Shown: positions 48,101 through 62,100, counted from the stretch's first letter. The stretch: 64,000 nucleotides of DNA from Patiria pectinifera (GCA_029964075.1 CM057141.1:12710001-12774000), one strand, 5' to 3'. Notes: generated by a model not told the origin, from the sequence alone. Numbers and translations are program-made.

Positions 48101-51100
48101 TTCAAGTCTGAAGCCTTGCCGATTTGTCAGCTTGTTGGCCTATTCATCCGCTATGCAACAAGCTATAGTTTGTCAAAATCCATCCATGTTAAGGTACCTT
48201 TAGACCGCGACACATGAGAGCCATGTCGGCTGGCGCTGACAGCCCTTGCTATGGGACTTACTGCACAAAAACGAAACTGGGGGCATCATGTACCTACGTC
48301 TGGGGCTCACTCCAAAAGTTTCAAGTCTGAAGCCTTGCCGATTTGTCAGCTTGTTGGCCTATTCATCCGCTATGCAACAAGCTATAGTTTGTCAAAATCC
48401 ATCCATGTTAAGGTACCTTTAGACCGCGACACATGAGAGCCATGTCGGCTGGCGCTGACAGCCCTTGCTATGGGACTTACTGCACAAAAACGAAACTGGG
48501 GGCATCATGTACCTACGTCTGGGGCTCACTCCAAAGGTTTCAAGTCTGAAGCCTTGCCGATTTGTCAGCTTGTTGGCCTATTCATCCGCTATGCAACAAG
48601 CTATAGTTTGTCAAAATCCATCCATGTTAAGGTACCTTTAGACCGCGACACATGAGAGCCATGTCGGCTGGCGCTGACAGCCCTTGCTATGGGACTTACT
48701 GCACAAAAACGAAACTGGGGGCATCATGTACCTACGTCTGGGGCTCACTCCAAAAGTTTCAAGTCTGAAGCCTTGCCGATTTGTCAGCTTGTTGGCCTAT
48801 TCATCCGCTATGCAACAAGCTATAGTTTGTCAAAATCCATCCATGTTAAGGTACCTTTAGACCGCGACACATGAGAGCCATGTCGGCTGGCGCTGACAGC
48901 CCTTGCTGTGGGACTTACTGCACAAAAACGAAACTGGGGGCATCATGTACCTACGTCTGGGCTCACTCCAAAAGTTTCAAGTCTGAAGCCTTGCCGATTT
49001 GTCAGCTTGTTGGCCTATCTATCCGCTATGCAACAAGCTATAGTTTGTCAAAATCCTTCCATGTTAAGGTACCTTTAGACCGCGACACATGAGAGCCATG
49101 TCGGCTGGCGCTGACAGCCCTTGCTATGGGACTTACTGCACAAAAACGAAACTGGGGGCATCATGTACCTACGTCTGGGGCTCACTCCAAAAGTTTCAAG
49201 TCTGAAGCCTTGCCGATTTGTCAGCTTGTTGGCCTATTCATCCGCTATGCAACAAGCTATAGTTTGTCAAAATCCATCCATGTTAAGGTACCTTTAGACC
49301 GCGACACATGAGAGCCATGTCGGCTGGCGCTGACAGCCCTTGCTATGGGACTTACTGCACAAAAACGAAACTGGGGGCATCATGTACCTACGTCTGGGGC
49401 TCACTCCAAAAGTTTCAAGTCTGAAGCCTTGCCGATTTGTCAGCTTGTTGGCCTATTCATCCGCTATGCAACAAGCTATAGTTTGTCAAAATCCATCCAT
49501 GTTAAGGTACCTTTAGACCGCGACACATGAGAGCCATGTCGGCTGGCGCTGACAGCCCTTGCTATGGGACTTACTGCACAAAAACGAAACTGGGGGCATC
49601 ATGTACCTACGTCTGGGGCTCACTCCAAAGGTTTCAAGTCTGAAGCCTTGCCGATTTGTCAGCTTGTTGGCCTATTCATCCGCTATGCAACAAGCTATAG
49701 TTTGTCAAAATCCATCCATGTTAAGGTACCTTTAGACCGCGACACATGAGAGCCATGTCGGCTGGCGCTGACAGCCCTTGCTATGGGACTTACTGCACAA
49801 AAACGAAACTGGGGGCATCATGTACCTACGTCTGGGGCTCACTCCAAAAGTTTCAAGTCTGAAGCCTTGCCGATTTGTCAGCTTGTTGGCCTATTCATCC
49901 GCTATGCAACAAGCTATAGTTTGTCAAAATCCATCCATGTTAAGGTACCTTTAGACCGCGACACATGAGAGCCATGTCGGCTGGCGCTGACAGCCCTTGC
50001 TATGGGACTTACTGCACAAAAACGAAACTGGGGGCATCATGTACCTACGTCTGGGGCTCACTCCAAAAGTTTCAAGTCTGAAGCCTTGCCGATTTGTCAG
50101 CTTGTTGGCCTATTCATCCGCTATGCAACAAGCTATAGTTTGTCAAAATCCATCCATGTTAAGGTACCTTTAGACCGCGACACATGAGAGCCATGTCGGC
50201 TGGCGCTGACAGCCCTTGCTATGGGACTTACTGCACAAAAACGAAACTGGGGGCATCATGTACCTACGTCTGAGGCTCACTCCAAAGGTTTCAAGTCTGA
50301 AGCCTTGCCGATTTGTCAGCTTGTTGGCCTATTCATCCGCTATGCAACAAGCTATAGTTTGTCAAAATCCATCCATGTTAAGGTACCTTTAGACCGCGAC
50401 ACATGAGAGCCATGTCGGCTGGCGCTGACAGCCCTTGCTATGGGACTTACTGCACAAAAACGAAACTGGGGGCATCATGTACCTACGTCTGGGGCTCACT
50501 CCAAAAGTTTCAAGTCTGAAGCCTTGCCGATTTGTCAGCTTGTTGGCCTATTCATCCGCTATGCAACAAGCTATAGTTTGTCAAAATCCATCCATGTTAA
50601 GGTACCTTTAGACCGCGACACATGAGAGCCATGTCGGCTGGCGCTGACAGCCCTTGCTATGGGACTTACTGCACAAAAACGAAACTGGGGGCATCATGTA
50701 CCTACGTCTGGGGCTCACTCCAAAGGTTTCAAGTCTGAAGCCTTGCCGATTTGTCAGCTTGTTGGCCTATTCATCCGCTATGCAACAAGCTATAGTTTGT
50801 CAAAATCCATCCATGTTAAGGTACCTTTAGACCGCGACACATGAGAGCCATGTCGGCTGGCGCTGACAGCCCTTGCTATGGGACTTACTGCACAAAAACG
50901 AAACTGGGGGCATCATGTACCTACGTCTGGGGCTCACTCCAAAAGTTTCAAGTCTGAAGCCTTGCCGATTTGTCAGCTTGTTGGCCTATTCATCCGCTAT
51001 GCAACAAGCTATAGTTTGTCAAAATCCATCCATGTTAAGGTACCTTTAGACCGCGACACATGAGAGCCATGTCGGCTGGCGCTGACAGCCCTTGCTATGG

Positions 51101-54100
51101 GACTTACTGCACAAAAACGAAACTGGGGGCATCATGTACCTACGTCTGGGGCTCACTCCAAAAGTTTCAAGTCTGAAGCCTTGCCGATTTGTCAGCTTGT
51201 TGGCCTATTCATCCGCTATGCAACAAGCTATAGTTTGTCAAAATCCATCCATGTTAAGGTACCTTTAGACCGCGACACATGAGAGCCATGTCGGCTGGCG
51301 CTGACAGCCCTTGCTATGGGACTTACTGCACAAAAACGAAACTGGGGGCATCATGTACCTACGTCTGGGGCTCACTCCAAAAGTTTCAAGTCTGAAGCCT
51401 TGCCGATTTGTCAGCTTGTTGGCCTATTCATCCGCTATGCAACAAGCTATAGTTTGTCAAAATCCATCCATGTTAAGGTACCTTTAGACCGCGACACATG
51501 AGAGCCATGTCGGCTGGCGCTGACAGCCCTTGCTATGGGACTTACTGCACAAAAACGAAACTGGGGGCATCATGTACCTACGTCTGGAGCTCACTCCAAA
51601 AGTTTCAAGTCTGAAGCCTTGCCGATTTGTCAGCTTGTTGGCCTATTCATCCGCTATGCAACAAGCTATAGTTTGTCAAAATCCATCCATGTTAAGGTAC
51701 CTTTAGACCGCGACACATGAGAGCCATGTCGGCTGGCGCTGACAGCCCTTGCTATGGGACTTACTGCACAAAAACGAAACTGGGGGCATCATGTACCTAC
51801 GTCTGGGGCTCACTCCAAAGGTTTCAAGTCTGAAGCCTTGCCGATTTGTCAGCTTGTTGGCCTATTCATCCGCTATGCAACAAGCTATAGTTTGTCAAAA
51901 TCCATCCATGTTAAGGTACCTTTAGACCGCGACACATGAGAGCCATGTCGGCTGGCGCTGACAGCCCTTGCTATGGGACTTACTGCACAAAAACGAAACT
52001 GGGGCATCATGTACCTACGTCTGGGGCTCACTCCAAAAGTTTCAAGTCTGAAGCCTTGCCGATTTGTCAGCTTGTTGGCCTATTCATCCGCTATGCAACA
52101 AGCTATAGTTTGTCAAAATCCATCCATGTTAAGGTACCTTTAGACCGCGACACATGAGAGCCATGTCGGCTGGCGCTGACAGCCCTTGCTATGGGACTTA
52201 CTGCACAAAAACGAAACTGGGGGCATCATGTACCTACGTCTGGGGCTCACTCCAAAAGTTTCAAGTCTGAAGCCTTGCCGATTTGTCAGCTTGTTGGCCT
52301 ATTCATCCGCTATGCAACAAGCTATAGTTTGTCAAAATCCATCCATGTTAAGGTACCTTTAGACCGCGACACATGAGAGCCATGTCGGCTGGCGCTGACA
52401 GCCCTTGCTATGGGACTTACTGCACAAAAACGAAACTGGGGCATCATGTACCTACGTCTGGGGCTCACTCCAAAAGTTTCAAGTCTGAAGCCTTGCCGAT
52501 TTGTCAGCTTGTTGGCCTATTCATCCGCTATGCAACAAGCTATAGTTTGTCAAAATCCATCCATGTTAAGGTACCTTTAGACCGCGACACATGAGAGCCA
52601 TGTCGGCTGGCGCTGACAGCCCTTGCTATGGGACTTACTGCACAAAAACGAAACTGGGGCATCATGTACCTACGTCTGGGGCTCACTCCAAAAGTTTCAA
52701 GTCTGAAGCCTTGCCGATTTGTCAGCTTGTTGGCCTATTCATCCGCTATGCAACAAGCTATAGTTTGTCAAAATCCATCCATGTTAAGGTACCTTTAGAC
52801 CGCGACACATGAGAGCCATGTCGGCTGGCGCTGACAGCCCTTGCTATGGGACTTACTGCACAAAAACGAAACTGGGGGCATCATGTACCTACGTCTGGGG
52901 CTCACTCCAAAAGTTTCAAGTCTGAAGCCTTGCCGATTTGTCAGCTTGTTGGCCTATTCATCCGCTATGCAACAAGCTATAGTTTGTCAAAATCCATCCA
53001 TGTTAAGGTACCTTTAGACCGCGACACATGAGAGCCATGTCGGCTGGCGCTGACAGCCCTTGCTATGGGACTTACTGCACAAAAACAAAACTGGGGCATC
53101 ATGTACCTACGTCTGGGGCTCACTCCAAAAGTTTCAAGTCTGAAGCCTTGCCGATTTGTCAGCTTGTTGGCCTATTCATCCGCTATGCAACAAGCTATAG
53201 TTTGTCAAAATCCATCCATGTTAAGGTACCTTTAGACCGCGACACATGAGAGCCATGTCGGCTGGCGCTGACAGCCCTTGCTATGGGACTTACTGCACAA
53301 AAACGAAACTGGGGGCATCATGTACCTACGTCTGGGGCTCACTCCAAAAGTTTCAAGTCTGAAGCCTTGCCGATTTGTCAGCTTGTTGGCCTATTCATCC
53401 GCTATGCAACAAGCTATAGTTTGTCAAAATCCATCCATGTTAAGGTACCTTTAGACCGCGACACATGAGAGCCATGTCGGCTGGCGCTGACAGCCCTTGC
53501 TATGGGACTTACTGCACAAAAACGAAACTGGGGGCATCATGTACCTACGTCTGGGGCTCACTCCCAAAAGTTTCAAATCTGAAGCCTTGCCGATTTGTCA
53601 GCTTGTTGGCCTATTCATCCGCTATCTAACAAGCTATAGTTTGTCAAAATCCATCCATGTTAAGGTACCTTTAGACCGCGACACATGAGAGCCATGTCGG
53701 CTGGCGCTGACAGCCCTTGCTATGGGACTTACTGCACAAAAACGAAACTGGGGGCATCATGTACCTACGTCTGGGCTCACTCCAAAAGTTTCAAGTCTGA
53801 AGCCTTGCCGATTTGTCAGCTTGTTGGCCTATTCATCCGCTATGCAACAAGCTATAGTTTGTCAAAATCCATCCATGTTAAGGTACCTTTAGACCGCGAC
53901 ACATGAGAGCCATGTCGGCTGGCGCTGACAGCCCTTGCTATGGGACTTACTGCACAAAAACGAAACTGGGGCATCATGTACCTACGTCTGGGGCTCACTC
54001 CAAAAGTTTCAAGTCTGAAGCCTTGCCGATTTGTCAGCTTGTTGGCCTATTCATCCGCTATGCAACAAGCTATAGTTTGTCAAAATCCATCCATGTTAAG

Positions 54101-55697
54101 GTACCTTTAGACCGCGACACATGAGAGCCATGTCGGCTGGCGCTGACAGCCCTTGCTATGGGACTTACTGCACAAAAACGAAACTGGGGCATCATGTACC
54201 TACGTCTGGGGCTCACTCCAAAAGTTTCAAGTCTGAAGCCTTGCCGATTTGTCAGCTTGTTGGCCTATTCATCCGCTATGCAACAAGCTATAGTTTGTCA
54301 AAATCCATCTATGTTAAGGTACCTTTAGACCGCGACACATGAGAGCCATGTCGGCTGGCGCTGACAGCCCTTGCTATGGGACTTACTGCACAAAAACGAA
54401 ACTGGGGGCATCATGTACCTACGTCTGGGGCTCACTCCAAAAGTTTCAAGTCTGAAGCCTTGCCGATTTGTCAGCTTGTTGGCCTATTCATCCGCTATGC
54501 AACAAGCTATAGTTTGTCAAAATCCATCCATGTTAAGGTACCTTTAGACCGCGACACATGAGAGCCATGTCGGCTGGCGCTGACAGCCCTTGCTATGGGA
54601 CTTACTGCACAAAAACGAAACTGGGGGCATCATGTACCTACGTCTGGGGCTCACTCCAAAGGTTTCAAGTCTGAAGCCTTGCCGATTTGTCAGCTTGTTG
54701 GCCTATTCATCCGCTATGCAACAAGCTATAGTTTGTCAAAATCCATCCATGTTAAGGTACCTTTAGACCGCGACACATGAGAGCCATGTCGGCTGGCGCT
54801 GACAGCCCTTGCTATGGGACTTACTGCACAAAAACGAAACTGGGGCATCATGTACCTACGTCTGGGGCTCACTCCAAAAGTTTCAAGTCTGAAGCCTTGC
54901 CGATTTGTCAGCTTGTTGGCCTATTCATCCGCTATGCAACAAGCTATAGTTTGTCAAAATCCATCCATGTTAAGGTACCTTTAGACCGCGACACATGAGA
55001 GCCATGTCGGCTGGCGCTGACAGCCCTTGCTATGGGACTTACTGCACAAAAACGAAACTGGGGGCATCATGTACCTACGTCTGGGGCTCACTCCAAAAGT
55101 TTCAAGTCTGAAGCCTTGCCGATTTGTCAGCTTGTTGGCCTATTCATCCGCTATGCAACAAGCTATAGTTTGTCAAAATCCATCCATGTTAAGGTACCTT
55201 TAGACCGCGACACATGAGAGCCATGTCGGCTGGCGCTGACAGCCCTTGCTATGGGACTTACTGCACAAAAACGAAACTGGGGGCATCATGTACCTACGTC
55301 TGGGCTCACTCCAAAAGTTTCAAGTCTGAAGCCTTGCCGATTTGTCAGCTTGTTGGCCTATTCATCCGCTATGCAACAAGCTATAGTTTGTCAAAATCCA
55401 TCCATGTTAAGGTACCTTTAGACCGCGACACATGAGAGCCATGTCGGCTGGCGCTGACAGCCCTTGCTATGGGACTTACTGCACAAAAACGAAACTGGGG
55501 GCATCATGTACCTACGTCTGGGGCTCACTCCAAAAGTTTCAAGTCTGAAGCCTCGCCGATTTGTCAGCTTGTTGGCCTATTCTTCCGCTATGCAACAAGC
55601 TATAAATTGTCAAAATCCATCCATGTTAAGGTACCTTTAGACCGCGACACATGAGAGCCATGTCGGCTGGCGCTGACAGCCCTTGCTATGGGACTTA
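36149..55697 (+). repeat. Satellite array, homogenised right core (89 monomers)
   Basis: Eighty-nine monomers start between 36242 and 55469. By count, 63 are 219 bases, 24 are 218, one (53502) is 220 and one (41272) is 197. The 218-bp forms comprise 17 with GGGGG to GGGG, five with CTGGGGCTC to CTGGGCTC (40579, 45590, 48871, 53685, 55214), one with an A5 run shortened (36862) and one with CACAAAAAAAAACTGG (45153). Frequent substitutions are CCAAAGGTTTC for CCAAAAGTTTC in about a dozen monomers and CTGAGGCTC in three. The hairpin loop allele is almost uniformly the GGCTGGCG form, unlike the left core. No gene is present. Confidence 0.97.
41272..41468 (+). repeat. 197-bp monomer with a 22-base deletion
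   Basis: GAAACGGGGGGCTCAC replaces the longer consensus, so the stretch with CATCATGTACCTACGTC is missing. The monomer also has several substitutions (CTATAGGAC, AAAAATGAAAC, GTCGGCTTGATGG, GTTCAGGTACC) and the CCAAAGGTTTC variant. It is the only strongly shortened monomer in the right core. Confidence 0.85.
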
Positions 55698-58600
55698 CAC
55701 CTTTTAAAACGAAACTGGGGCATCATGTACTTACGTCTGCGGCTCCTCCAAAGTTTCAAGTCTGAAGCCTTGCCGATTGCTCGGCTTGTTGGCCTGTTCA
55801 TCCGCTATGCAGCAAGCTATAGTTTATCAAATCCGTCTGTTGGGTACCTTTTAGACCGCGACACATAAAGAGCCATGTCGGCTGGCGCTGACAGCCCTTG
55901 CTATGGGACTTACTGCACAAAGAAAAACAGAAACTGGGGCATCGTACCTACGATCACAGACTCACTCAAAGTTTTAGGTCTGAAGCCTTGCCGATTTGTC
56001 AGATTGTTGGCCCTATTCATCCCCTATGCAACAAGCTATAGTTTGTCAAAATCCATCTATGGTAAGGTTCCGCTTTGGAGCCGCGACACATGAGCCATGT
56101 CGGCTGGCGCTGACAGCCCCCTTGCTATGGGACTTGCACAAAACCACAAACTGGTGGCAACATGTACCGACGTCGAGACTCCTCCAAAAGGTTTCAAGTC
56201 TGAAGCCTTGCGATTTGTCAACTTGTTGGCCTATTCATCCCGCTATGCAACAAGCTGCAGTTTGTAAAATCCATCCATGTTAAGGTACCTTTAGACCCGC
56301 GACACATGAGAGCCATGTCGGCGGGCGCTGACAGCCCTTACTATAGAACATACTGCACAAAAACGATACTGGGGGCATCATGTACCTACGTCTGGGCTCA
56401 CTCAAAGTTTCAAGTCTGAAGCCTTGCGCCGTTTGTCAACATTGGCCTATTCATCCGCTATGGAACAAGCTATAGTTTGTGAAAATCCATCCATGTTAAG
56501 GTACCTTTAGACCGCGACACATTAGAGCCATGTCGGCTGGCACTGACAGCCCTTGCTATGGGACTTACTGCACAAAAACGAATCTGGGGGCATCATGTAC
56601 CTACGTCTTGGGCTTACTTCAAAAGTTTCAACTCTGAAGCCTTGCCGATTTGTCAGCTTGTTGGCCTATTCATCCGCTATGCAACAAGCTATAGTTTGTC
56701 AAAATCCATCTATGTTAAGGTACCTTTAGACCGCGACACATTAGAGCCATGTCGGCTGGCGCTGACAGCCCTTGCTATGGGACTTACTGCACAAAAACGA
56801 TAGGGCATCATGTACCTACGTCTGAGAGCTCACTCCAAAAGTTTCTTAGTCGAAGCCTTGCCGATTTGTCAGCTTGTTGGCCCTATTCATCCGCTATGCA
56901 ACAAGCTATAGTTTGTCAAAGTCTATCTATGTTAAGGTACCTTTAGACCGAGCCACATACATTATGTCGGCAGGCGCTGACAGCCCTTGCTATGGGACTT
57001 ACTGCACAAAAACGAAACTGGAACATCATGTACCACAAATCTGCAGCTCACTCCAAAGCTTTCAAGTCTGAATCCTTGCCGATTTGTCAGCTTTTTGGCC
57101 TATTCATCCGCTATGCAACAAGCTATAGTTTATCAAAATCCATCTATGTTAAGGTACCTTTAGACCGCGACACATGTGAGCCATGTCGGCTGGTGCTGAC
57201 AGCCCTTGCTATGGGTTCTTTGCACAAAAACGAAACTGGGGCATCATGTACCTACGTCTGGGCTCACTCCAAAAAGTTTAGGTCTGAAGCTGCCGATTTG
57301 TCAGATTGTTAGCCTATTCATCCCCCTATGCAACAAGCTATAGTTGTAAATCCATCTATGGTAGGTTCCTTTGGAGCCGCGACACATGAGAGCCATGTCG
57401 GCTGGCGCTGACCGCCCTTGCTATAGGACTTACCGGACAAAAAAGAAAACTGGGTGGCAACATGTACCGACGTCTGGGGGGCTCACTCCAAGGTTTCATG
57501 TCTGAAGCCTTGCCGATTTGTCAGCTTGTTGGCCTATTCATCCATATGCAACAAGCCTGGTTTGTCAAAATCCATCCATGTTAAAGGTACCTTTAGACCG
57601 CGACACATGAGAAGCCATGTCGGCTGGCGCTGACAGCCCCTTGCTATGAGACATACTGCACAAAAACGAGACCGGGGGCATCGTGGACCTACGTCTGGGG
57701 CTCACTCCAAAGTTAGTTTCAAGTCTGAAGCCTTGCCGATTTGTCAGCTTGTTGGCCTATTCCATCCGCTATGCAACAAGCTATAGTTTGTCCAAAATCC
57801 ATCCATGTTAAGGTACCTTTAGACCGCGACACATGAGAGCCATGTCGGCTGGCGCTTGACAGCCTTGCCATATGGGACTTACTGCGCAAAAACGAAACTT
57901 GGGGCACCATGTACCACGTCTTTGGGGCTGAATTTCAAAAGTTTCAAGTCCTGAAGCCTTGCCGATTTGTCTTGCTTGTTGGCTCTATTCATCCGCTATG
58001 TAAAGCATTAGCATATAGTTTGTCAAAATCCATCCATGTTAAAGGTACCTTTATACCGCTACACATGAGAGCCATGTCGGCTGGCGCTGACAGCCCTTGC
58101 TGTCGGACTTACTGCACAAAAACGAAACTGGGGGCATCATGTACCCACCGTCGCGCAGGCTCACTCCAAAAGTTTTCCAGTTTGAAGCCTTGCCGATTTG
58201 TCAGCTTGTTGGCCTATTCATCCGCTATGCAACAAGCTATAGTTTGTCAAAAATCCATCCATGTTAAGGATTACCTTTAGACAGCGACACGCAGAGCCAT
58301 GTCGGCTATTAAGGCGCTGACAGCCCTTGCTATGGGACTTACTGCACAAAAACGAAACTGGGGCATCATGTACCTACGTCTGGGTCCCACTCCAAAAAGT
58401 TCCGTCTTAAGCCTTGCCAATTTGCCAGCTTGTTGCCCTATTCATCCGCTATGCAACAAGCTATAGTTTGTCAAAATCCATCCATGTTAAGGTACCTTTA
58501 GACCGCGACACATGAGAGCCATGTCGGCTGGCGCTGACAGCCCTTGCTATGGGACTTACTGCACAAAAAACGAAACTGGGGGCATCATGTACCTACGTCT

Positions 58601-59158
58601 GAAGCTCAATCCAACAGTTTCAAGTCTGAAGCCTTGCCGATTTGTCAGGTTGTTGGCCTATTCATCCGCTATCCAACAAGCTATAGTTTGTCAAAATCAT
58701 CTATGTTAAAAAGGTACCTTTAGACCGCGACACATGAGAGCCATGTCGGCTGGCGCTGACAGCCCTTGCTATGGGACTTACTGCACAAAAACGAAACTGG
58801 GGCATCATGTGCCTACGTCTGGGGCTCACTCCAAAAAGTGTCAAGTCTGGAGCCTTGCCGATTTGTCAGATTGTTGGCCTATTCATCCCGCTATGCAACA
58901 AAGCTATAGTTTGTCAAAAATCCATCCATGTTAGGTACCTTTAGACCGCGACACATGAGAGCCATGTCGGTTGCTGGCGCTGTACAGCCCTTGCTTTATG
59001 GGACTTACTGCACAAGAAACAAAACTGAGTGGCATCATGTACCGACGTCTGAGCTCACTCCAAAGGTTTCAAGTCTGAAGCCTTGCCGATTTGTCCAGCT
59101 TGTTGGCCTATCTCATCCCGCTAGTGCAACAAGCTATAGTTTTGTCAAAATCCATCGA
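55698..59158 (+). repeat. Indel-rich satellite block 3 (about 16 monomers)
   Basis: Starts abruptly with GGACTTACACCTTTTAAAACG after clean consensus, and fades to indel-free sequence near 59158. Beneath the indels it carries variants also found in the clean block that follows: GTCAGATTGTTGG with TTCATCCCC and CTATGGTAAGGTTCC (56000-56070; similar at 57300-57370; cf. 61940-62010), each followed by a monomer with ACATGTACCGACG. The block therefore belongs to this array, but base-level accuracy is doubtful. Frames here are broken and not genes. Confidence 0.85.
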
Positions 59159-62100
59159 TGTTAAGGTACCTTTAGACCGCGACACATGAGAGCCATGTCG
59201 GCAGGCGCTGACAGCCCTTGCTATGGGACTTACTGCACAAAAACGAAACTGGGGGCATCATGTAATTACGTCTGGAACTCACTCCAAAAGTTTTAAGTCT
59301 GAAACCTTGACGATTTGTCAGCTTGTTGGCCTATTCATCCGCTATGCAACAAGCTATAGTTTGCCAAAATCCATCCATGTTAAGGTACCTTTAGACCGCG
59401 ACACATGAGAGCCATTTCGGCTGGCGCTGACAGCCCTTGCTATGGGACTTACTGCACAAAAACGAAACTGGGGGCATCATGTACCTACGTCTGAGGCTCA
59501 CTCCAAAAGATTCAAGTCTGAAGCCTTGCCGATTTGTCAGCCTTTTGGCCTATTCATTTGCTATCCAACAAGCTATAGTTTGTCAAAATCCATCCATGTT
59601 AAGGTACTTTTAGACCGCGACACATGAGAGCCATGCGCTGACAGCCCTTGCTATGGGACTTCCTGCACAAAAACGAAACTGGGGGCATCATGTACCTACG
59701 TCTGGGGCTCACTCAAAATGTTTCAAGTGTGAAGCCTTGCCGATTTGTCAGCTTGTTGGCCTATTCATCCGCTATGCAACAAGCTATAGTTTGTCAAAAT
59801 CCATCCATGTTAAGGTACCTTTAGACAGCGACACATGAGAGCCATGTCGGCTGGCGCTGACAGCCCTTGCTATGGGACTTACTGCACAAAAACGAAACTG
59901 GGGGCATCATGTACCTACGTCTGGGGCTCACTCCAAAAGTTTCAAGTCTGAAGCCTTGCCGATTTGTCAGCTTGTTGGCCTATTCTTCCGCTATGCAACA
60001 AGCTATAAATTGTCAAAATCCATCCATGTTAAGGTACCTTTAGACAGCGACACATGAGAGCCATGTCGGCTGGCGCTGACAGCCCTTGCTATGGGACTTA
60101 CTGCACAAAAACAAAACTGGGGGCAACATGTACCGACGTCTGAGGCTCACTCCAAAAGTTTCAAGTCTGAAGCCTTGCCGATTTGTCAGCTTGTTGGCCT
60201 ATTTATCCGCTATGCAACAAGCTATAGTTTGTCAAAATCCATCCATGTTAAGGTACCTTTAGACCGCGACACATGAGAGTCATGTCGGCTGGCGCTGACA
60301 GCCCTTGCTATGGGACTTACTGCACAAAAACGAAACTGGGGGCATCATGTACCTACGTCTGGGGCTCACTCCAAAAGTTTCAAGTCTGAAGCCTTGCCGA
60401 TTTGTCTTCTTGTTGGCCTATTCATCCGCAATGCAACAAACTATAGTTTGTCAAAATCCATCCATGTTAAGGTACCTTTAGACCGCGACACATGAGAGCC
60501 ATGTCGGCTGGCGCAGACAGCCCCTGCTGTGGGACTTCCTGCACAAAAACGAAACTGGGGGCATCATGTACCTACGTCATGGGCTCACTCCAAAAGTTTC
60601 AAGTCTGAAGCCTTGCCGATTTGTCTTCTTGTTGGCCTATTCATCCGCAATGCAACAAACTATAGTTTGTCAAAATCCATCCATGTTAAGGTACCTTTAG
60701 ACCGCGACACATGAGAGCCATGTCGGCTGGCGCAGACAGCCCTTGCTATGGGACTTACTGCACAAAAACGAAACTGGGGGCATCATGTACCTACGTCTGG
60801 GGCTCACTCCAAAAGTTTCAAGTTTGAAGCCTTGCCGATTTGTCAGCTTGTTGGCCTATTCATCCGCTATGCAACAAGCTATAGTTTGTCAAAATCCATC
60901 CATGTTAAGGTACCTTTAGACCGCGACACATGAGAGCCATGTCGGCTGGCGCTGACAGCCCTTGCTATGGGACTTACTGCACAAAAACGAAACTGGGGGC
61001 ATCATGTACCTACGTCTGGGGCTCACTCCAAAAGTTTCAAGTCTGAAGCCTTGCCGATTTGTCAGCTTGTTGGCCTATTCATCCGCTATGCAACAAGCTA
61101 TAATTTGTCAAAATCCATCCATGTTAAGGTACCTTTAGACAGCGACAAATGAGAGCCATGTCGGCTGGCGCTGACAGCCCTTGCTATGGGACTTACTGCA
61201 CAAAAACGAAACTGGGGGCATCATGTACCGACGTCTGAGGCTCACTCCAAAGGTTTCAAGTCTGAAGCCTCTCCGATTTGTCAGCTTGTTGGCCTATTTA
61301 TCCGCTATGCAACAAGCTATAGTTTGTTAAAATCCATCCATGTTAAGGTACCTTTAGACCGCGACACATGAGAGCCATGTCGGCTGGCGCTGACAGCCCT
61401 TGCTATGGGACTTACTGCACAAAAACGAAACTGGGGGCATCATGTACCTACGTCTGCAGCTCACTCCAAAAGTTTCAAGTCTGAAGCCTTGCCGATTTGT
61501 CAGCTTGTTGGCCTATTCATCCGCTATGCAACAAGCTATAGTTTGTCAAAATCCATCTATGTTAAGGTACCTTTAGACCGCGACACATGAGAGCCATGTC
61601 GGCTGGCGCTGACAGCCCTTGCTATGGGACTTACTGCACAAAAACGAAACTGGGGGCATCATGTACCTACGTCTGCGGCTCACTCCAGAAGTTTCAAGTC
61701 TGAAGCCTTGCCGATTTGTCAGCTTGTTGGCCTATTCATCCGCTATGCAACAAGCTATAGTTTGTCAAAATCCATCTATGTTAAGGTACCTTTAGACCGC
61801 GACACATGAGAGCCATGTCGGCTGGCGCTGACAGCCCTTGCTATGGGACTTACTGCACAAAAACGAAACTGGGGGCATCATGTACCTACGTCTGGAGCTC
61901 ACTCCAAAAGTTTCAAGTCTGAAGCCTTGCCGATTTGTCAGATTGTTGGCCTATTCATCCCCTATGCAACAAGCTATAGTTTGTCAAAATCCATCTATGG
62001 TAAGGTTCCTTTAGACCGCGACACATGAGAGCCATGTCGGCTGGCGCTGACAGCCCTTGCTATGGGACTTACTGCACAAAAACAAAACTGGGGGCATCAT

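Noticed and set aside
36242-55697. A regular higher-order repeat across the whole right core
   Set aside because: Variant monomers recur in short motifs but at irregular intervals, so no fixed period could be supported by eye.
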